64,000 nt of DNA from contig NZ_CP123907.1 in NCBI RefSeq assembly GCF_033783015.1, positions 1-64,000 of the forward strand. Reading direction: 5' to 3'. This stretch comes from Corynebacterium sp. 21KM1197. Lineage in GTDB: Bacteria > Actinomycetota > Actinomycetes > Mycobacteriales > Mycobacteriaceae. Within the stretch, counting starts at the first letter, position 1; each line of letters opens with the position of its first letter. The position numbers were made by a program, and so were the translations under genes. Positions 1 to 11,017 of the stretch are shown here, one piece after another. Under the pieces are notes generated by a model. The model had not been told where the DNA came from. It saw nothing but the letters and a program-made list of their open reading frames with translations, and made no database searches.

Positions 1-1599
1 GTGACAGATGACGCCGCGGCGCTGCACCACACATGGCACGAGGTACTAGCGGAATTGCTCCGCCAAGCAGATCTTCCCGATTCCGCAATCCCCACGCTGA
101 CCGCCCGCCAACAGGCATTTTTGAATCTGGCCAAGCCCATCACCATCGTTCAGGGGTATGTGCTGCTGGCGGTGCCCCACAAAATGGCCAAGGACGTGGT
201 GGAAAACGAGTTGGGCCAGTACATCACCCAGGTATTCTCCGAGCGGATGAACCAGCCTTGCGGCCTAGCCGTCAGCATTGATCCGCAGAGGGCCGGAGAA
301 TCCGCCCCGGCATCTCCCGCCACCCCACCCGCACCCAGCACACCGGTGGAACCGACCCCCGCTCCTCAGCAAGAGCCCCCGACCACCACCAGGGAATTTG
401 AGCCGTATTACCGCAGCAGCCAGGAGTGGCAGACCAGCCACGCCCCGGCACAACCTCCCCAAATGGCTCCCCACCAAACCATGGTGGCACCCGGAGACCC
501 CACTCAAGCAGTCACCGGGCAGAGAATCCCCCGTGAGACTCCCGCTCATAATCCCAATAAGGAAAATTCCCTCAATCCCAAGTACACTTTTGAATCCTTT
601 GTGATCGGTTCCTCCAACCGCTTTGCCAATGGTGCCGCCGTGGCCGTGGCGGAAAATCCTGCCCGGGCCTATAATCCCCTTTTCATCTCTGGGGGTTCCG
701 GCCTGGGAAAGACCCACCTCCTCCACGCCGCAGGTAATTATGCCAAGGTCCTTCAACCCACCCTGCGCATTAAATACGTTTCCAGTGAGGAATTTACTAA
801 CGACTATATTAATTCCGTCCGAGATGACCGCCAGGAATCCTTTAAACGCCGTTACCGGAACCTCGACATCCTGATGGTGGACGATATTCAGTTCCTCCAG
901 GGCAAGGAGGGAACCCAGGAGGAGTTCTTCCACACCTTCAACGCCCTGCACCAGGCAAACAAGCAGATCATCCTATCTTCGGACCGCCCACCCAAGGAAC
1001 TCACCACCCTGGAGGATCGCCTGCGCACCCGGTTCCAGGCCGGACTCATCGCGGATATTCAACCGCCGGACTTAGAGACCCGCATTGCCATTTTGATGAA
1101 GAAGGCTGCGGCCGACGGCACCCGCGTGGATCGCTCGGTTCTGGAACTCATCGCCTCCCGGTTTGAATCTTCAATCCGTGAATTAGAGGGTGCCCTCATC
1201 CGTGTTTCCGCATATTCCTCTCTCACCAATGAACCCATTGATATGCAGATGGCAGAAATCGCCTTGCGCGATATTCTCCCCGAGGCTGCCGATGTGGAAA
1301 TCACCCCCACCACGATCATTGAGGTCACGGCGGAATACTTCGGTATCACCACGGAGGCCCTGTGCGGCGTGGGAAAGACCCGCGCCGTGGCTCATGCCCG
1401 CCAGCTCGCCATGTATCTGTGCCGGGAACTCACGGATCTCTCACTGCCGCGCATTGGCGCTCAGTTCGGGGGCAAGGACCACACCACCGTTATGTACGCA
1501 GACCGCAAGATCCGCAAGGAAATGAAGGAAAAGCGCGATACATACGATGAGATCCAGCAACTCACCCAAACCATCAAGTCCAGGGGGCGGGGTATCTAG
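1..1599 (+). CDS. dnaA: chromosomal replication initiator DnaA
   Basis: DnaA binds 9-bp boxes at oriC and melts the origin as an ATP-dependent oligomer. The 532-residue protein has the full domain set: an N-terminal partner-binding domain (about 1-95), a long Pro/Gln-rich linker (about 96-185), an AAA+ domain with Walker A GGSGLGKT at 231-238, Walker B around MVDDIQFLQGKEG, and sensor ILSSDRPP. The C-terminal DNA-binding domain carries the signature FGGKDHTTVMYA. The GTG at base 1 is taken as the start because the N-terminus matches the family. It is followed by a terminator and the DnaA-box region, as in other actinobacteria. Confidence 0.98.
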   Translation: MTDDAAALHHTWHEVLAELLRQADLPDSAIPTLTARQQAFLNLAKPITIVQGYVLLAVPHKMAKDVVENELGQYITQVFSERMNQPCGLAVSIDPQRAGESAPASPATPPAPSTPVEPTPAPQQEPPTTTREFEPYYRSSQEWQTSHAPAQPPQMAPHQTMVAPGDPTQAVTGQRIPRETPAHNPNKENSLNPKYTFESFVIGSSNRFANGAAVAVAENPARAYNPLFISGGSGLGKTHLLHAAGNYAKVLQPTLRIKYVSSEEFTNDYINSVRDDRQESFKRRYRNLDILMVDDIQFLQGKEGTQEEFFHTFNALHQANKQIILSSDRPPKELTTLEDRLRTRFQAGLIADIQPPDLETRIAILMKKAAADGTRVDRSVLELIASRFESSIRELEGALIRVSAYSSLTNEPIDMQMAEIALRDILPEAADVEITPTTIIEVTAEYFGITTEALCGVGKTRAVAHARQLAMYLCRELTDLSLPRIGAQFGGKDHTTVMYADRKIRKEMKEKRDTYDEIQQLTQTIKSRGRGI

Positions 1600-1631
1600 G
1601 CAGTATCTAGCCGCCACCTAACGCCCCGACC

Positions 1632-1669
1632 GAGCCTCTGCGGCAGGATCACGCAGAGGCTCTTCCCTT
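1632..1669 (+). terminator. terminator after dnaA
   Basis: Perfect 11-bp inverted repeat GAGCCTCTGCG / CGCAGAGGCTC (1632-1642 and 1652-1662) followed by a short pyrimidine tract. It lies about 30 bp after the dnaA stop codon. A second, shorter hairpin, GCCCCT / AGGGGC, is at 1771-1786. Confidence 0.75.
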
Positions 1670-1795
1670 GCACGGCCCCATACCGAGAGCCTCCCTCGCT
1701 GCCGGGGAATCACACGTTCCACCCAATCCCACTCCGAGGCTCCCATAAGGGCTTTCCACCCCCATTAAAAGCCCCTCAGCAGGGGCATCATCGCC

Positions 1796-2125
1796 CTATC
1801 CACAGTCTCCACAGGCCTATCCACACCTGTGTAATTACAAGAATGTAACTCCATGACGTTCATCACCTTGACACCTCGCTAACCTTCACCCCAACCATGT
1901 GGATAACACCCCTGAGCACTGTGAATGATCTGTGTACAAGGAAGCCCATCGTGGGGATAAAATCCGTCGCTTCAGAGTTATCCACACTCGCCCCTAGTTA
2001 TCCACAGTCGCTTCACACTGCGCTTCACACCCGGGAATCACGGCACTACCTTGTCATTTACGGCCTCATCCACAGAGTTCACAGGACTTACTGCTGTTGC
2101 TCTTTTATTTCTTGTACTTACCTAG
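1796..2125. other. oriC: oriC region with DnaA boxes
   Basis: The 771-bp dnaA-dnaN gap holds no gene. Exact TTATCCACA boxes occur at 1978-1986 and 1998-2006 on the plus strand and at 1898-1906 on the minus strand. One-mismatch boxes are CTATCCACA at 1796-1804 and 1817-1825, TCATCCACA at 2066-2074, and TGGGGATAA at 1952-1960 (minus strand). A pyrimidine- and AT-rich stretch at about 2085-2125 is a candidate unwinding element. The position between dnaA and dnaN is the standard actinobacterial origin. Confidence 0.9.
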
Positions 2126-2275
2126 AGGAAAGAGGGGGTGTGAGGAAATGACAAGAATCCTCGCTCCAGGCGCGCTCCCAGCGGCGCCTTGGCGCCGCGC
2201 CTGGAATAACAAGACTTGCTCACCCCCGGGAGTGTCCCGGTACTTTGGAGATGTTGTTATTCACCGCGCGTCGCG

Positions 2276-2314
2276 CACGATCCCCGCGCACTGCCCGCGC
2301 GGCACAGGATCGTG
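2276..2314. repeat. inverted repeat upstream of dnaN
   Basis: CACGATCC at 2276-2283 pairs with GGATCGTG at 2307-2314 around a GC-rich loop, between the origin and dnaN. GC-rich self-complementary sequence also lies at about 2170-2205. Role unknown; it could be a dnaN leader structure or a terminator. Confidence 0.5.
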
Positions 2315-2370
2315 TGATTCGCTTACCCGCCCACCCGAATCACACGTTGTGGTCAAGGAGCTGAGAAAAC

Positions 2371-3558
2371 ATGGAATCAGAGCAGGTTTCCTTCCGAGTA
2401 GCCAAGGATGACCTCGGAGATGCCGTGGCATGGGTGGCGCGTAACTTGCCCTCTAAGCCAGCCCAGCCGGTACTTCGTTCCTTGGTGATTCACGCGGACG
2501 AGGATGGTTTGGAGCTAGCAGGCTTCGATTATGAGATTTCCACCAAGGTTCGGCTTTCTGCCGAGGTCATGAGCCCTGGACGAATCGCCGTGGCGGGCAA
2601 GCTCATCGCGGAAATCGTTGGCAGCCTGCCCAACAAGCAGGTGGACATGACGGTAGATGGCTCCAAGGTGTTGATGACCTGCGGGCAAGCGCGTTTTGAG
2701 CTGCCGCTGATCCCCTTGGACGATTACCCTCAGTTGCCCGCCTTGCCGGAGGTCACGGGCACCATTGATCCTCGGTTGTTCACGGAGGCTGTCACGCAGG
2801 TCGCCGCGGCGGCGGGCAAGGATGACACGGTTCCCATGCTCACGGGTGTGAACATGAAGGCCACGGGTAAGAGCATGACGCTCACGGCTACTGACCGCTT
2901 TCGACTGGCATTGCGCAAGTTGGAGTGGAACCCGGCTTCGGAGGACGTGGAGGTAAATCTCCTCATCCCGGCCAAGACCCTGCTGGATAATGCCCGCACC
3001 CTGGACTCTCATCGCAACGATCCCATTGATTTTGCCGTGGGCACGGAGGATCAGGTGGGCCGCGAGGGCCTCTTTGGCATTCACACGGATAACCGGGAGA
3101 CCACCACGCGCCTGCTCGACGCCGAGTTTCCCAACGTTCAACCCCTGTTGCCCAAGAACCACACCTCGATGGCACTGGTAGAGATCGCTCCGTTGCAGGA
3201 GGCCATTCGTCGCGTTTCCCTGGTCACGGATCGCAACGCGCAGATTCGCATGCAATTCTCTGAGGGCCAGGTGATTCTTTCCGCCGGTGGTAATGATTCC
3301 GGGCACGCGGAGGAGGTAGTTCCCTGCACTTTCCAGGGCAGCGAGGAACTTCTCATCGCCTTCAACCCGGGCTATCTCAAGGACGGCCTGGCCGTGGTGA
3401 ACACGGAACGAGTGGTCTTTGGCTTCACGGAGCCTTCTCGCCCCGCGATTATGATTCCGGAGCCCGAGGAGATGCCGCAGCGCAATGAGGAGGGGGTTTT
3501 CCCCACTCCGGATACGTACTTCACGTATCTGCTCATGCCGGTGCGGCTGCCTCAATGA
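2371..3558 (+). CDS. dnaN: DNA polymerase III beta subunit (sliding clamp)
   Basis: The clamp is a ring-shaped homodimer that tethers replicative polymerase to DNA. The 395-residue length and three-domain fold match the family, with typical stretches such as TATDRFRLALR in domain 2 and YLLMPVRLP at the C-terminus. AAGGAG at 2354-2359 sits about 11 nt before the ATG and supports this start. It lies between oriC and recF, the usual order. Confidence 0.97.
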   Translation: MESEQVSFRVAKDDLGDAVAWVARNLPSKPAQPVLRSLVIHADEDGLELAGFDYEISTKVRLSAEVMSPGRIAVAGKLIAEIVGSLPNKQVDMTVDGSKVLMTCGQARFELPLIPLDDYPQLPALPEVTGTIDPRLFTEAVTQVAAAAGKDDTVPMLTGVNMKATGKSMTLTATDRFRLALRKLEWNPASEDVEVNLLIPAKTLLDNARTLDSHRNDPIDFAVGTEDQVGREGLFGIHTDNRETTTRLLDAEFPNVQPLLPKNHTSMALVEIAPLQEAIRRVSLVTDRNAQIRMQFSEGQVILSAGGNDSGHAEEVVPCTFQGSEELLIAFNPGYLKDGLAVVNTERVVFGFTEPSRPAIMIPEPEEMPQRNEEGVFPTPDTYFTYLLMPVRLPQ

Positions 3559-3671
3559 CGCAGTAACGCGGTACTTCGAACATTGCAGGCACACGGCGCG
3601 CGGTAACCCACGCCCGGCGAAATAACCAGGGCAAGCATTCTGACCAGGAAAAATGAGGGGAGGATCGGAAG

Positions 3672-5099
3672 TTGTATCTATCTGAGCTTTCCCTGCGGGA
3701 TTTCCGTTCCTGGCCGGAATTGTCCCTGAGCCTTCAACCCGGCGTCACCCTTTTTGTGGGCCGTAATGGCTTTGGCAAGACCAACATCGTGGAGGCCGTG
3801 GGCTATCTGGCTCACTTATCCTCTCACCGGGTCAGCCATGATGCCCCGTTGGTGCGGGTAAACGCCAACAATGCCAGGATCTCGGCTACGGCCATCAACC
3901 AGGGTCGGGAACTCACCGCCCATGTGTTGATTAAGCCACATGCGGCCAATCAGGCGCAGATCAATCGCACCCGGCTCAAAAGCCCCCGGGAGATTCTGGG
4001 CGTGGTGCGCACGGTGCTTTTTGCACCCGAGGATTTGGCTCTTGTGCGCGGCGAGCCAGCGGAAAGGCGCCGCTACTTGGATACCATCATTGCCACTCGT
4101 TCCCCGCGCCTGGCGGGAGTCAAGGCGGATTATGACAAGGTGTTGAAGCAGCGCAATGCGTTGTTAAAGTCCGCGCAGTATGCGCTGCGCCGGGGTTATT
4201 CCTCGGAGGAGGGCGCTGCGGCCCTGAGCACGCTTGATGCCTGGGATGGCCACCTTGCGTATCTGGGCTCGCAGATCATCGTGGCCCGCCAGGAGCTGGT
4301 CCATCGTCTTAATTCCGAGGTCCACGAGGCTTATGCGTCCCTCGCCCCGGAATCTCGTCCGGCTTCTTTGAGTTATAAGAGTTCGGTTACTCAAAGTACC
4401 CAGAACATCCAGCGCTCTGACAAAGCCGACAACGCCGACAAGACCGGTAAAGCCGATAACACAGATAACGCCCATGAGCACACGGAGAATCACCGCGAGG
4501 TGGTTGAGGCCGCCATGCTCGCGGAACTCGGGGTTAAGCGTCAGCGCGAGATCGAGCGGGGTATGTCCCTAGTGGGGCCGCATCGCGATGACCTGGAATT
4601 GCTGCTCGGGCAGCAGCCCGCCAAGGGGTTTGCCAGCCACGGGGAAACCTGGTCTTTCGCCATTGCCTTGCGTTTTGGCGAGTTTTCTTTGTTGCGCAGC
4701 GAGGGCTCGGACCCCATTCTCATCTTGGACGATGTTTTCGCGGAACTTGATGCCAAGCGGCGGGTCAAGTTGGTCGATCTTGCCGCCCAGGCGGAGCAGG
4801 TGCTTATCACGGCAGCGGTGGACGAGGATTTGCCAGAGAATCTCAGCCGCAAGGTGGTGGCGAGACACCGGATCGAGGTGCGCACGGAGCAACCCGCGCC
4901 AGGGGCAGCAACAACGGCAACAACAGCAACAGCGGAAACAACCGAGGTCACCGGAGAACCCCACCACACAGCGGCGCAGCGATACTCGGTGTTGGCGAGT
5001 ACCGCCGAGGCCACTGCGAAACAGCAGGAAGAACCACGCAGCGGTCACCCACCGCACGCTCACCCAGCGGCGGAAGAAGGGGGAGAGAGCCATGTCTAG
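3672..5099 (+). CDS. recF: DNA replication and repair protein RecF
   Basis: RecF is an SMC-like ATPase that helps load RecA at gaps. Visible motifs are Walker A GRNGFGKT (30-37), signature LVGPHRDD (300-307) and Walker [13 protein letters not shown] (349-360). The chosen start is TTG at 3672, which gives the conserved N-terminus [14 protein letters not shown]. The protein is 475 residues, long for RecF because of two additions: an insert at about 239-275 built from repeats rich in Asp, Asn, Lys and Thr, and a tail of about 70 residues rich in Ala, Thr and Glu. The last 8 bp overlap the next gene, so the two are probably co-translated. Confidence 0.95.
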   Translation: MYLSELSLRDFRSWPELSLSLQPGVTLFVGRNGFGKTNIVEAVGYLAHLSSHRVSHDAPLVRVNANNARISATAINQGRELTAHVLIKPHAANQAQINRTRLKSPREILGVVRTVLFAPEDLALVRGEPAERRRYLDTIIATRSPRLAGVKADYDKVLKQRNALLKSAQYALRRGYSSEEGAAALSTLDAWDGHLAYLGSQIIVARQELVHRLNSEVHEAYASLAPESRPASLSYKSSVTQSTQNIQRSDKADNADKTGKADNTDNAHEHTENHREVVEAAMLAELGVKRQREIERGMSLVGPHRDDLELLLGQQPAKGFASHGETWSFAIALRFGEFSLLRSEGSDPILILDDVFAELDAKRRVKLVDLAAQAEQVLITAAVDEDLPENLSRKVVARHRIEVRTEQPAPGAATTATTATAETTEVTGEPHHTAAQRYSVLASTAEATAKQQEEPRSGHPPHAHPAAEEGGESHV

Positions 5100-5811
5100 C
5101 GATTCCCTCGATCCCATCGGACAGGCCTTTGAGGCCATGCGCAGCGCGGCGCTCAAGCGCAATGGCTCGGTGCCCGATCTCTCCCGCCAATCACGCCGGG
5201 GCAGGGGAAATGGTTGGGGCAAGAAGAGTGGTGGCAATATCCTCGGTGACCCCACCTCGGAAGCCGCCGAGCAGGTGCGTGTGCCGGGATTGACTGGTGA
5301 TTCTTCAGATCAGGGCGTACACGCCCAGAGTGCGCAAACACGGGGCGTGCCCCTCAACGCCGCACAACAGGGCACCACAGAACAAGGCAACACGCAGCAG
5401 CGCCGCAGGCGGCGCGGCATTCCCACGGGCCCGGACGGGCGCAGGCTCCCGCGCCGTCGGGACGTCGATAGGCTGGGCAGCATTGTGAACCGGGAGATTC
5501 GCCATCGCGGGTGGACGCGGGAGATCGCCGGTGGGTGGGTCACCGGGCACTGGCCGGAGTTGGTGGGGGAGAAGATCGCCGCGCACACCAAGGTGGAGAT
5601 GCTCAAGGGCAGCACGCTGTTTATTTCCTGCGATTCCACCGCCTGGGCTACTAATCTGCGCATGATGCAGCGCGAGATTTTACGCACCATCGCCGCCAAG
5701 GTGGGCCCGGATGGGATCACGGAGTTGAAGATCTTTGGCCCCAAGGCACCCTCGTGGCGGCACGGGGCGCTGCACGTTGCGGGTCGGGGCCCGCGCGATA
5801 CCTACGGCTGA
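5092..5811 (+). CDS. DUF721 / DciA-family protein
   Basis: This 239-residue protein has a low-complexity N-terminal half rich in Arg, Gln and Gly and a conserved C-terminal DUF721 domain (about 125-239), with [15 protein letters not shown] and the segment ending [14 protein letters not shown]. DciA-family proteins work with the replicative helicase in bacteria that lack DnaC. The ATG at 5092 overlaps the recF stop. Location between recF and gyrB is standard in actinobacteria. The helicase-loading role is inferred from the family. Confidence 0.88.
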   Translation: MSSDSLDPIGQAFEAMRSAALKRNGSVPDLSRQSRRGRGNGWGKKSGGNILGDPTSEAAEQVRVPGLTGDSSDQGVHAQSAQTRGVPLNAAQQGTTEQGNTQQRRRRRGIPTGPDGRRLPRRRDVDRLGSIVNREIRHRGWTREIAGGWVTGHWPELVGEKIAAHTKVEMLKGSTLFISCDSTAWATNLRMMQREILRTIAAKVGPDGITELKIFGPKAPSWRHGALHVAGRGPRDTYG

Positions 5812-5993
5812 GGCGGTCTATGGTCAGGATGTTTATGGTTACGGCGCGCACCGTGCCTGCGAACTGCGCCACCCGCACCGTCTCAAGGGCGATCACCGCG
5901 CAGCCGGGCGAGAAAGCCGCTGCAACGCACCGATGGCGCGGTTCCGGGGCGGGGTACGTGCGTGTAGAATGAAACGGTCTAGAACCCTTTTAA

Positions 5994-8075
<2,082 letters not shown>

Positions 8076-8088
8076 TGGCTAGGGGCGA

Positions 8089-8865
8089 CTATTGCCCGAG
8101 GCGAGCCAGGAGTTCCTCCCGCTCATCGCAGGAGAACTCCACCCGCCGCACCTCGACCTCCCCGAGGAAGAGATCCCGCGCCCTCGCGGGTTCCGCGAGT
8201 TCCACCACGGTATTGACCTGGTTGAGAATGGGGAGGCGGCACAGCCCCGCCTCGTCCACGCTGATATTTGCCCCGTCGCCGGGCCGTTGGGCCCCGGAGC
8301 GGGCGATGAGGTTCCGGGGAATCGCCAGTTCAAAGCGGTGCCCGGAGCGCAGGATCAGTGCCTCCTCGGTGAGGCTGTGCGGCTGCTGGCGCAGGGAGGC
8401 GTAGAATCCGAGCAATACCATCAGGCCGTAGACGCTGAGCACGGCGAGGATAACTCGCCAGGTGGCACTGGGTAGGACCAGGTGCACCACCACGATCTCC
8501 ACGATGACCAGCGCGCTGATCGCCCACACGATGGTGCGCAGCGGGCCGGAGTAACCAAAGGTCGCGCCACCGGGCCGCTTGCGCGCAAAGCCGCCGAGCA
8601 TGAGTATCTCGGATACCCAATAGCTCAGAGCCTTGCGCGGCAGCCCGAAGCGGGAGGCGGTGGCGTCGATAGCCACCAGCCAGTCCCGTTCCCTGTGCGC
8701 GGTGAGCAGCAGCCAGGAAAGCGGAAAGGCCAGAGCGGAGAGTATGAACCCGAGGACGAGGAGGAAGGTCCACGCGGGCGGGGAGTGATTGGTCAGCGTG
8801 AGCGTGACCAGCAGAATCTCGCCCGCGATGGCCCCTAGGAGGACTGTGCGGAATAAGGCCTTCAT
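8089..8865 (-). CDS. uncharacterised membrane protein
   Basis: This 258-residue protein is not recognised. It has two hydrophobic helices near the N-terminus, two more at about 125-175, and a soluble C-terminal part of about 85 residues rich in charged residues. It is convergent with gyrB (13 bp between stops) and divergent from the aldehyde dehydrogenase gene. ATG at 8865 is preferred over the in-frame GTG at 8871 because TACGCT lies 7 nt upstream and there is no ribosome binding site, suggesting a leaderless mRNA. Confidence 0.75.
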   Translation of the reverse strand: MKALFRTVLLGAIAGEILLVTLTLTNHSPPAWTFLLVLGFILSALAFPLSWLLLTAHRERDWLVAIDATASRFGLPRKALSYWVSEILMLGGFARKRPGGATFGYSGPLRTIVWAISALVIVEIVVVHLVLPSATWRVILAVLSVYGLMVLLGFYASLRQQPHSLTEEALILRSGHRFELAIPRNLIARSGAQRPGDGANISVDEAGLCRLPILNQVNTVVELAEPARARDLFLGEVEVRRVEFSCDEREELLARLGQ

Positions 8866-8872
8866 AAGCACA

Positions 8873-8882
8873 AGCGTACAGT
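8873..8882. promoter_or_regulatory. overlapping divergent -10 boxes
   Basis: Plus strand TACAGT (8877-8882) lies 7 nt before GTG 8890. Minus strand TACGCT (8878-8873) lies 7 nt before ATG 8865. The two TANNNT boxes overlap by two bases and each has the spacing expected of a leaderless start. Confidence 0.5.
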
Positions 8883-8889
8883 GGGCCCC

Positions 8890-10338
8890 GTGACACTCTT
8901 AGCTGCCGATACGCCCACCAATCTCTGGATCGGCGCCCAATCGCGCCCGGCCCTCAGCGGAAAGACCTTCGAGGTGCACAACCCCGCCACCCAGGAGGTT
9001 CTGGCGGAGGTGGCAGACGCCGCCGCGCCCGATGCCCTCTTGGCTCTCGACGCCGCCGTGGCTGCCCAGCAGCGATGGGCGCAGGTGCCTCCGCGAGAGA
9101 AATCTCGCCTGCTCAGCGAGGTTTTCCAGGGTATAGAAGAACGCAGCGAGGACTTCGCTCGTACCATGACGCTGGAGATGGGCAAGCCCCTGGCGGAATC
9201 GCGCGGGGAGGTGGCCTATGGCAACGAGTATTTCCGCTGGTTTGCGGAGGAGGCGGTGCGCTGGCCCGGGCGTTTCCAGCATGCTCCCTCGGGTAGCGGA
9301 TCGATCCTGGTCACTCGGGCATCCGTAGGCCCGGTGCTGGCCATTACCCCGTGGAACTTTCCGCTGGCTATGGCCACGAGGAAGATCGCCCCGGCCCTGG
9401 CTGCCGGGTGCCCCATCATCCTCAAACCGGCCAAGGAAACCCCTTTGACCATGCTCTTATTGGGGCAGGTGCTCAGCGAGGTCCTGCCCGAGGACTGCTC
9501 CGGCCTGGTATCCATCCTGCCCACCACGGATTCCTCCGGGGTGGCCTCCGCGCTCATGGCGGATAAGCGCCTGCGCAAGATCACCTTTACCGGTTCCACG
9601 GGGGTGGGCAAGCACCTGGTCAAGCAGTCCGCGGAGAATCTGCTGCGCACCTCGATGGAGTTAGGGGGCAACGCCGCCTTTGTCGTGGCGGAGGACGCGG
9701 ACATGGATATGGCTATCGACGCCGCTATGCAGGCCAAGATGCGCAACGGCGGGGAGGCATGCATCGCGGCCAATCGCTTCCTGGTACACGAGGAGATTGC
9801 CGAGGAGTTTAGCCGCAGGCTGAGCACCAGAATGGCGGCTATACGCTGCGGAAATGGCCTCGAAAAGGGCGTGGGATTGGGGCCCATGATTAGCCGCGAA
9901 CAGCGCGATAAGGTGGCGGAGCTGGTCCAAGAGGCCGTGGCGGAGGGGGCCACCCTTACTACCGGTGGGGAGATTCCCGATCGACCGGGGTGGTTTTATC
10001 CGGCCACCGTGCTCGTGAACATTCCCGAGGGGGCTCGGATCCTCCGCGAGGAGATCTTTGGGCCGGTGGCCACGGTGAGTACCTTTGCCACGCTGGAGGA
10101 GGGGGTGGCCAAGGCCAATGACACGGATTTTGGTCTGGCCGCCTATGGGTTTAGCCGCAGCCTGGAGGGGGCTCGGTACCTTGCGGAGAACCTCCGGGCG
10201 GGCATGGTGGGGATCAATAGGGGTGCTATCTCCGATCCCGCCGCCCCCTTTGGGGGCATAAAAGAGTCAGGTTTTGGCCGCGAGGGCGGCACCGAGGGGA
10301 TAGAAGAATACCTGGATACGCGGTATATTGCGCTTTAG
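8890..10338 (+). CDS. NAD(P)-dependent aldehyde dehydrogenase, succinate-semialdehyde type
   Basis: ALDH enzymes oxidise aldehydes to acids with NAD(P). Visible are the cofactor region ITPWNFPLAMATRK, the Rossmann motif FTGSTGVGK, the catalytic Glu segment MELGGNA, the catalytic Cys in GGEACIAANRF and EEIFGPVATV near the C-terminus. Length (482 residues) and overall pattern are closest to the GabD/SSADH branch, but the substrate cannot be settled from sequence. GTG 8890 is preferred over GTG 8881 because of the -10 box 7 nt upstream. The stop overlaps the convergent downstream gene by 4 bp. Confidence 0.9.
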   Translation: MTLLAADTPTNLWIGAQSRPALSGKTFEVHNPATQEVLAEVADAAAPDALLALDAAVAAQQRWAQVPPREKSRLLSEVFQGIEERSEDFARTMTLEMGKPLAESRGEVAYGNEYFRWFAEEAVRWPGRFQHAPSGSGSILVTRASVGPVLAITPWNFPLAMATRKIAPALAAGCPIILKPAKETPLTMLLLGQVLSEVLPEDCSGLVSILPTTDSSGVASALMADKRLRKITFTGSTGVGKHLVKQSAENLLRTSMELGGNAAFVVAEDADMDMAIDAAMQAKMRNGGEACIAANRFLVHEEIAEEFSRRLSTRMAAIRCGNGLEKGVGLGPMISREQRDKVAELVQEAVAEGATLTTGGEIPDRPGWFYPATVLVNIPEGARILREEIFGPVATVSTFATLEEGVAKANDTDFGLAAYGFSRSLEGARYLAENLRAGMVGINRGAISDPAAPFGGIKESGFGREGGTEGIEEYLDTRYIAL

Positions 10339-10775
10339 ACCGCGTGCTTTTCCAGGATCGCGCCTAGTTCGGGCAGGGTGGGCTCGATGATCTTGCTCGC
10401 CTTGCCCCGGAGGGCGGAGTAGGCGGTGCCCAGCGGCCCGCCCAGTTTTTCTGCGTGGCGGTCGGCCACGGCGAGTAGGGCATCAATGGCCTGGGCGGAG
10501 TGGGCGCCCAGGTAGACGCCGAAGTCTTGTTCTTCCGCAGAATCTGAATAGTCCTGCCACAGCGGATTGAGGGCCTCCACCACGTCCGGCAGGAGGCGAG
10601 TGACGCCGCGCGGCACGATCTCAGAGTCCACCTTGCGGGCGGCCTTGAGACCGGTTTTGAGGGTCATTCCCGTCATTCCAGATTGGTTCTGGGCCGTCTT
10701 TTCCGCGAAGGTGGAGAGGTCCGCGATGGCGACCGAACGCTGGGGATCCTCAAGAATGGAGTTGAGGGTGGGCAT
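10335..10775 (-). CDS. conserved small soluble protein (possibly DUF6918)
   Basis: A 146-residue predicted cytosolic, mostly helical protein starting MPTLNSILEDPQR. The pattern resembles an uncharacterised actinobacterial family that I recall as DUF6918, but this needs a profile search. An AGGAG stretch about 6 nt before ATG 10775 fixes the start over longer alternatives. No catalytic motif is recognised. It is convergent with the aldehyde dehydrogenase. The 242-bp gap on its other side holds its promoter and a terminator of the next minus-strand gene. Confidence 0.75.
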   Translation of the reverse strand: MPTLNSILEDPQRSVAIADLSTFAEKTAQNQSGMTGMTLKTGLKAARKVDSEIVPRGVTRLLPDVVEALNPLWQDYSDSAEEQDFGVYLGAHSAQAIDALLAVADRHAEKLGGPLGTAYSALRGKASKIIEPTLPELGAILEKHAV

Positions 10776-10963
10776 GGGTGCTCCTAGTGATAGAGGAAAG
10801 AAAAAGGCGATTCCCACAGTTGAACCCCCTATGGTGGGGAATATCAACAACGGAAATCGCTGATGGTTGTGGACCTTCCGCCACAGTAAATGTCACAAGA
10901 ATTAACTGTAACCACAACAACCTCAATTCTACCTAAGCGCTACTCAAGGAACAAGTGTGTGCA

Positions 10964-10994
10964 TGAAAAAACCGCCGCGCTCAGCGCGGCGGTT
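10964..10994 (-). terminator. rho-independent terminator of the secreted repeat protein gene
   Basis: Perfect 11-bp stem AACCGCCGCGC / GCGCGGCGGTT with a 3-nt loop. On the minus strand it is followed by a run of six T, 24 bp after the stop codon at 11018. Confidence 0.92.
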
Positions 10995-11017
10995 CCTCTG
11001 TGTGGTGAAGGTGGGTA

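Noticed and set aside
1771..1786. Second terminator after dnaA
   Set aside because: Only a 6-bp stem without a T-run; kept as a note in the main terminator entry.
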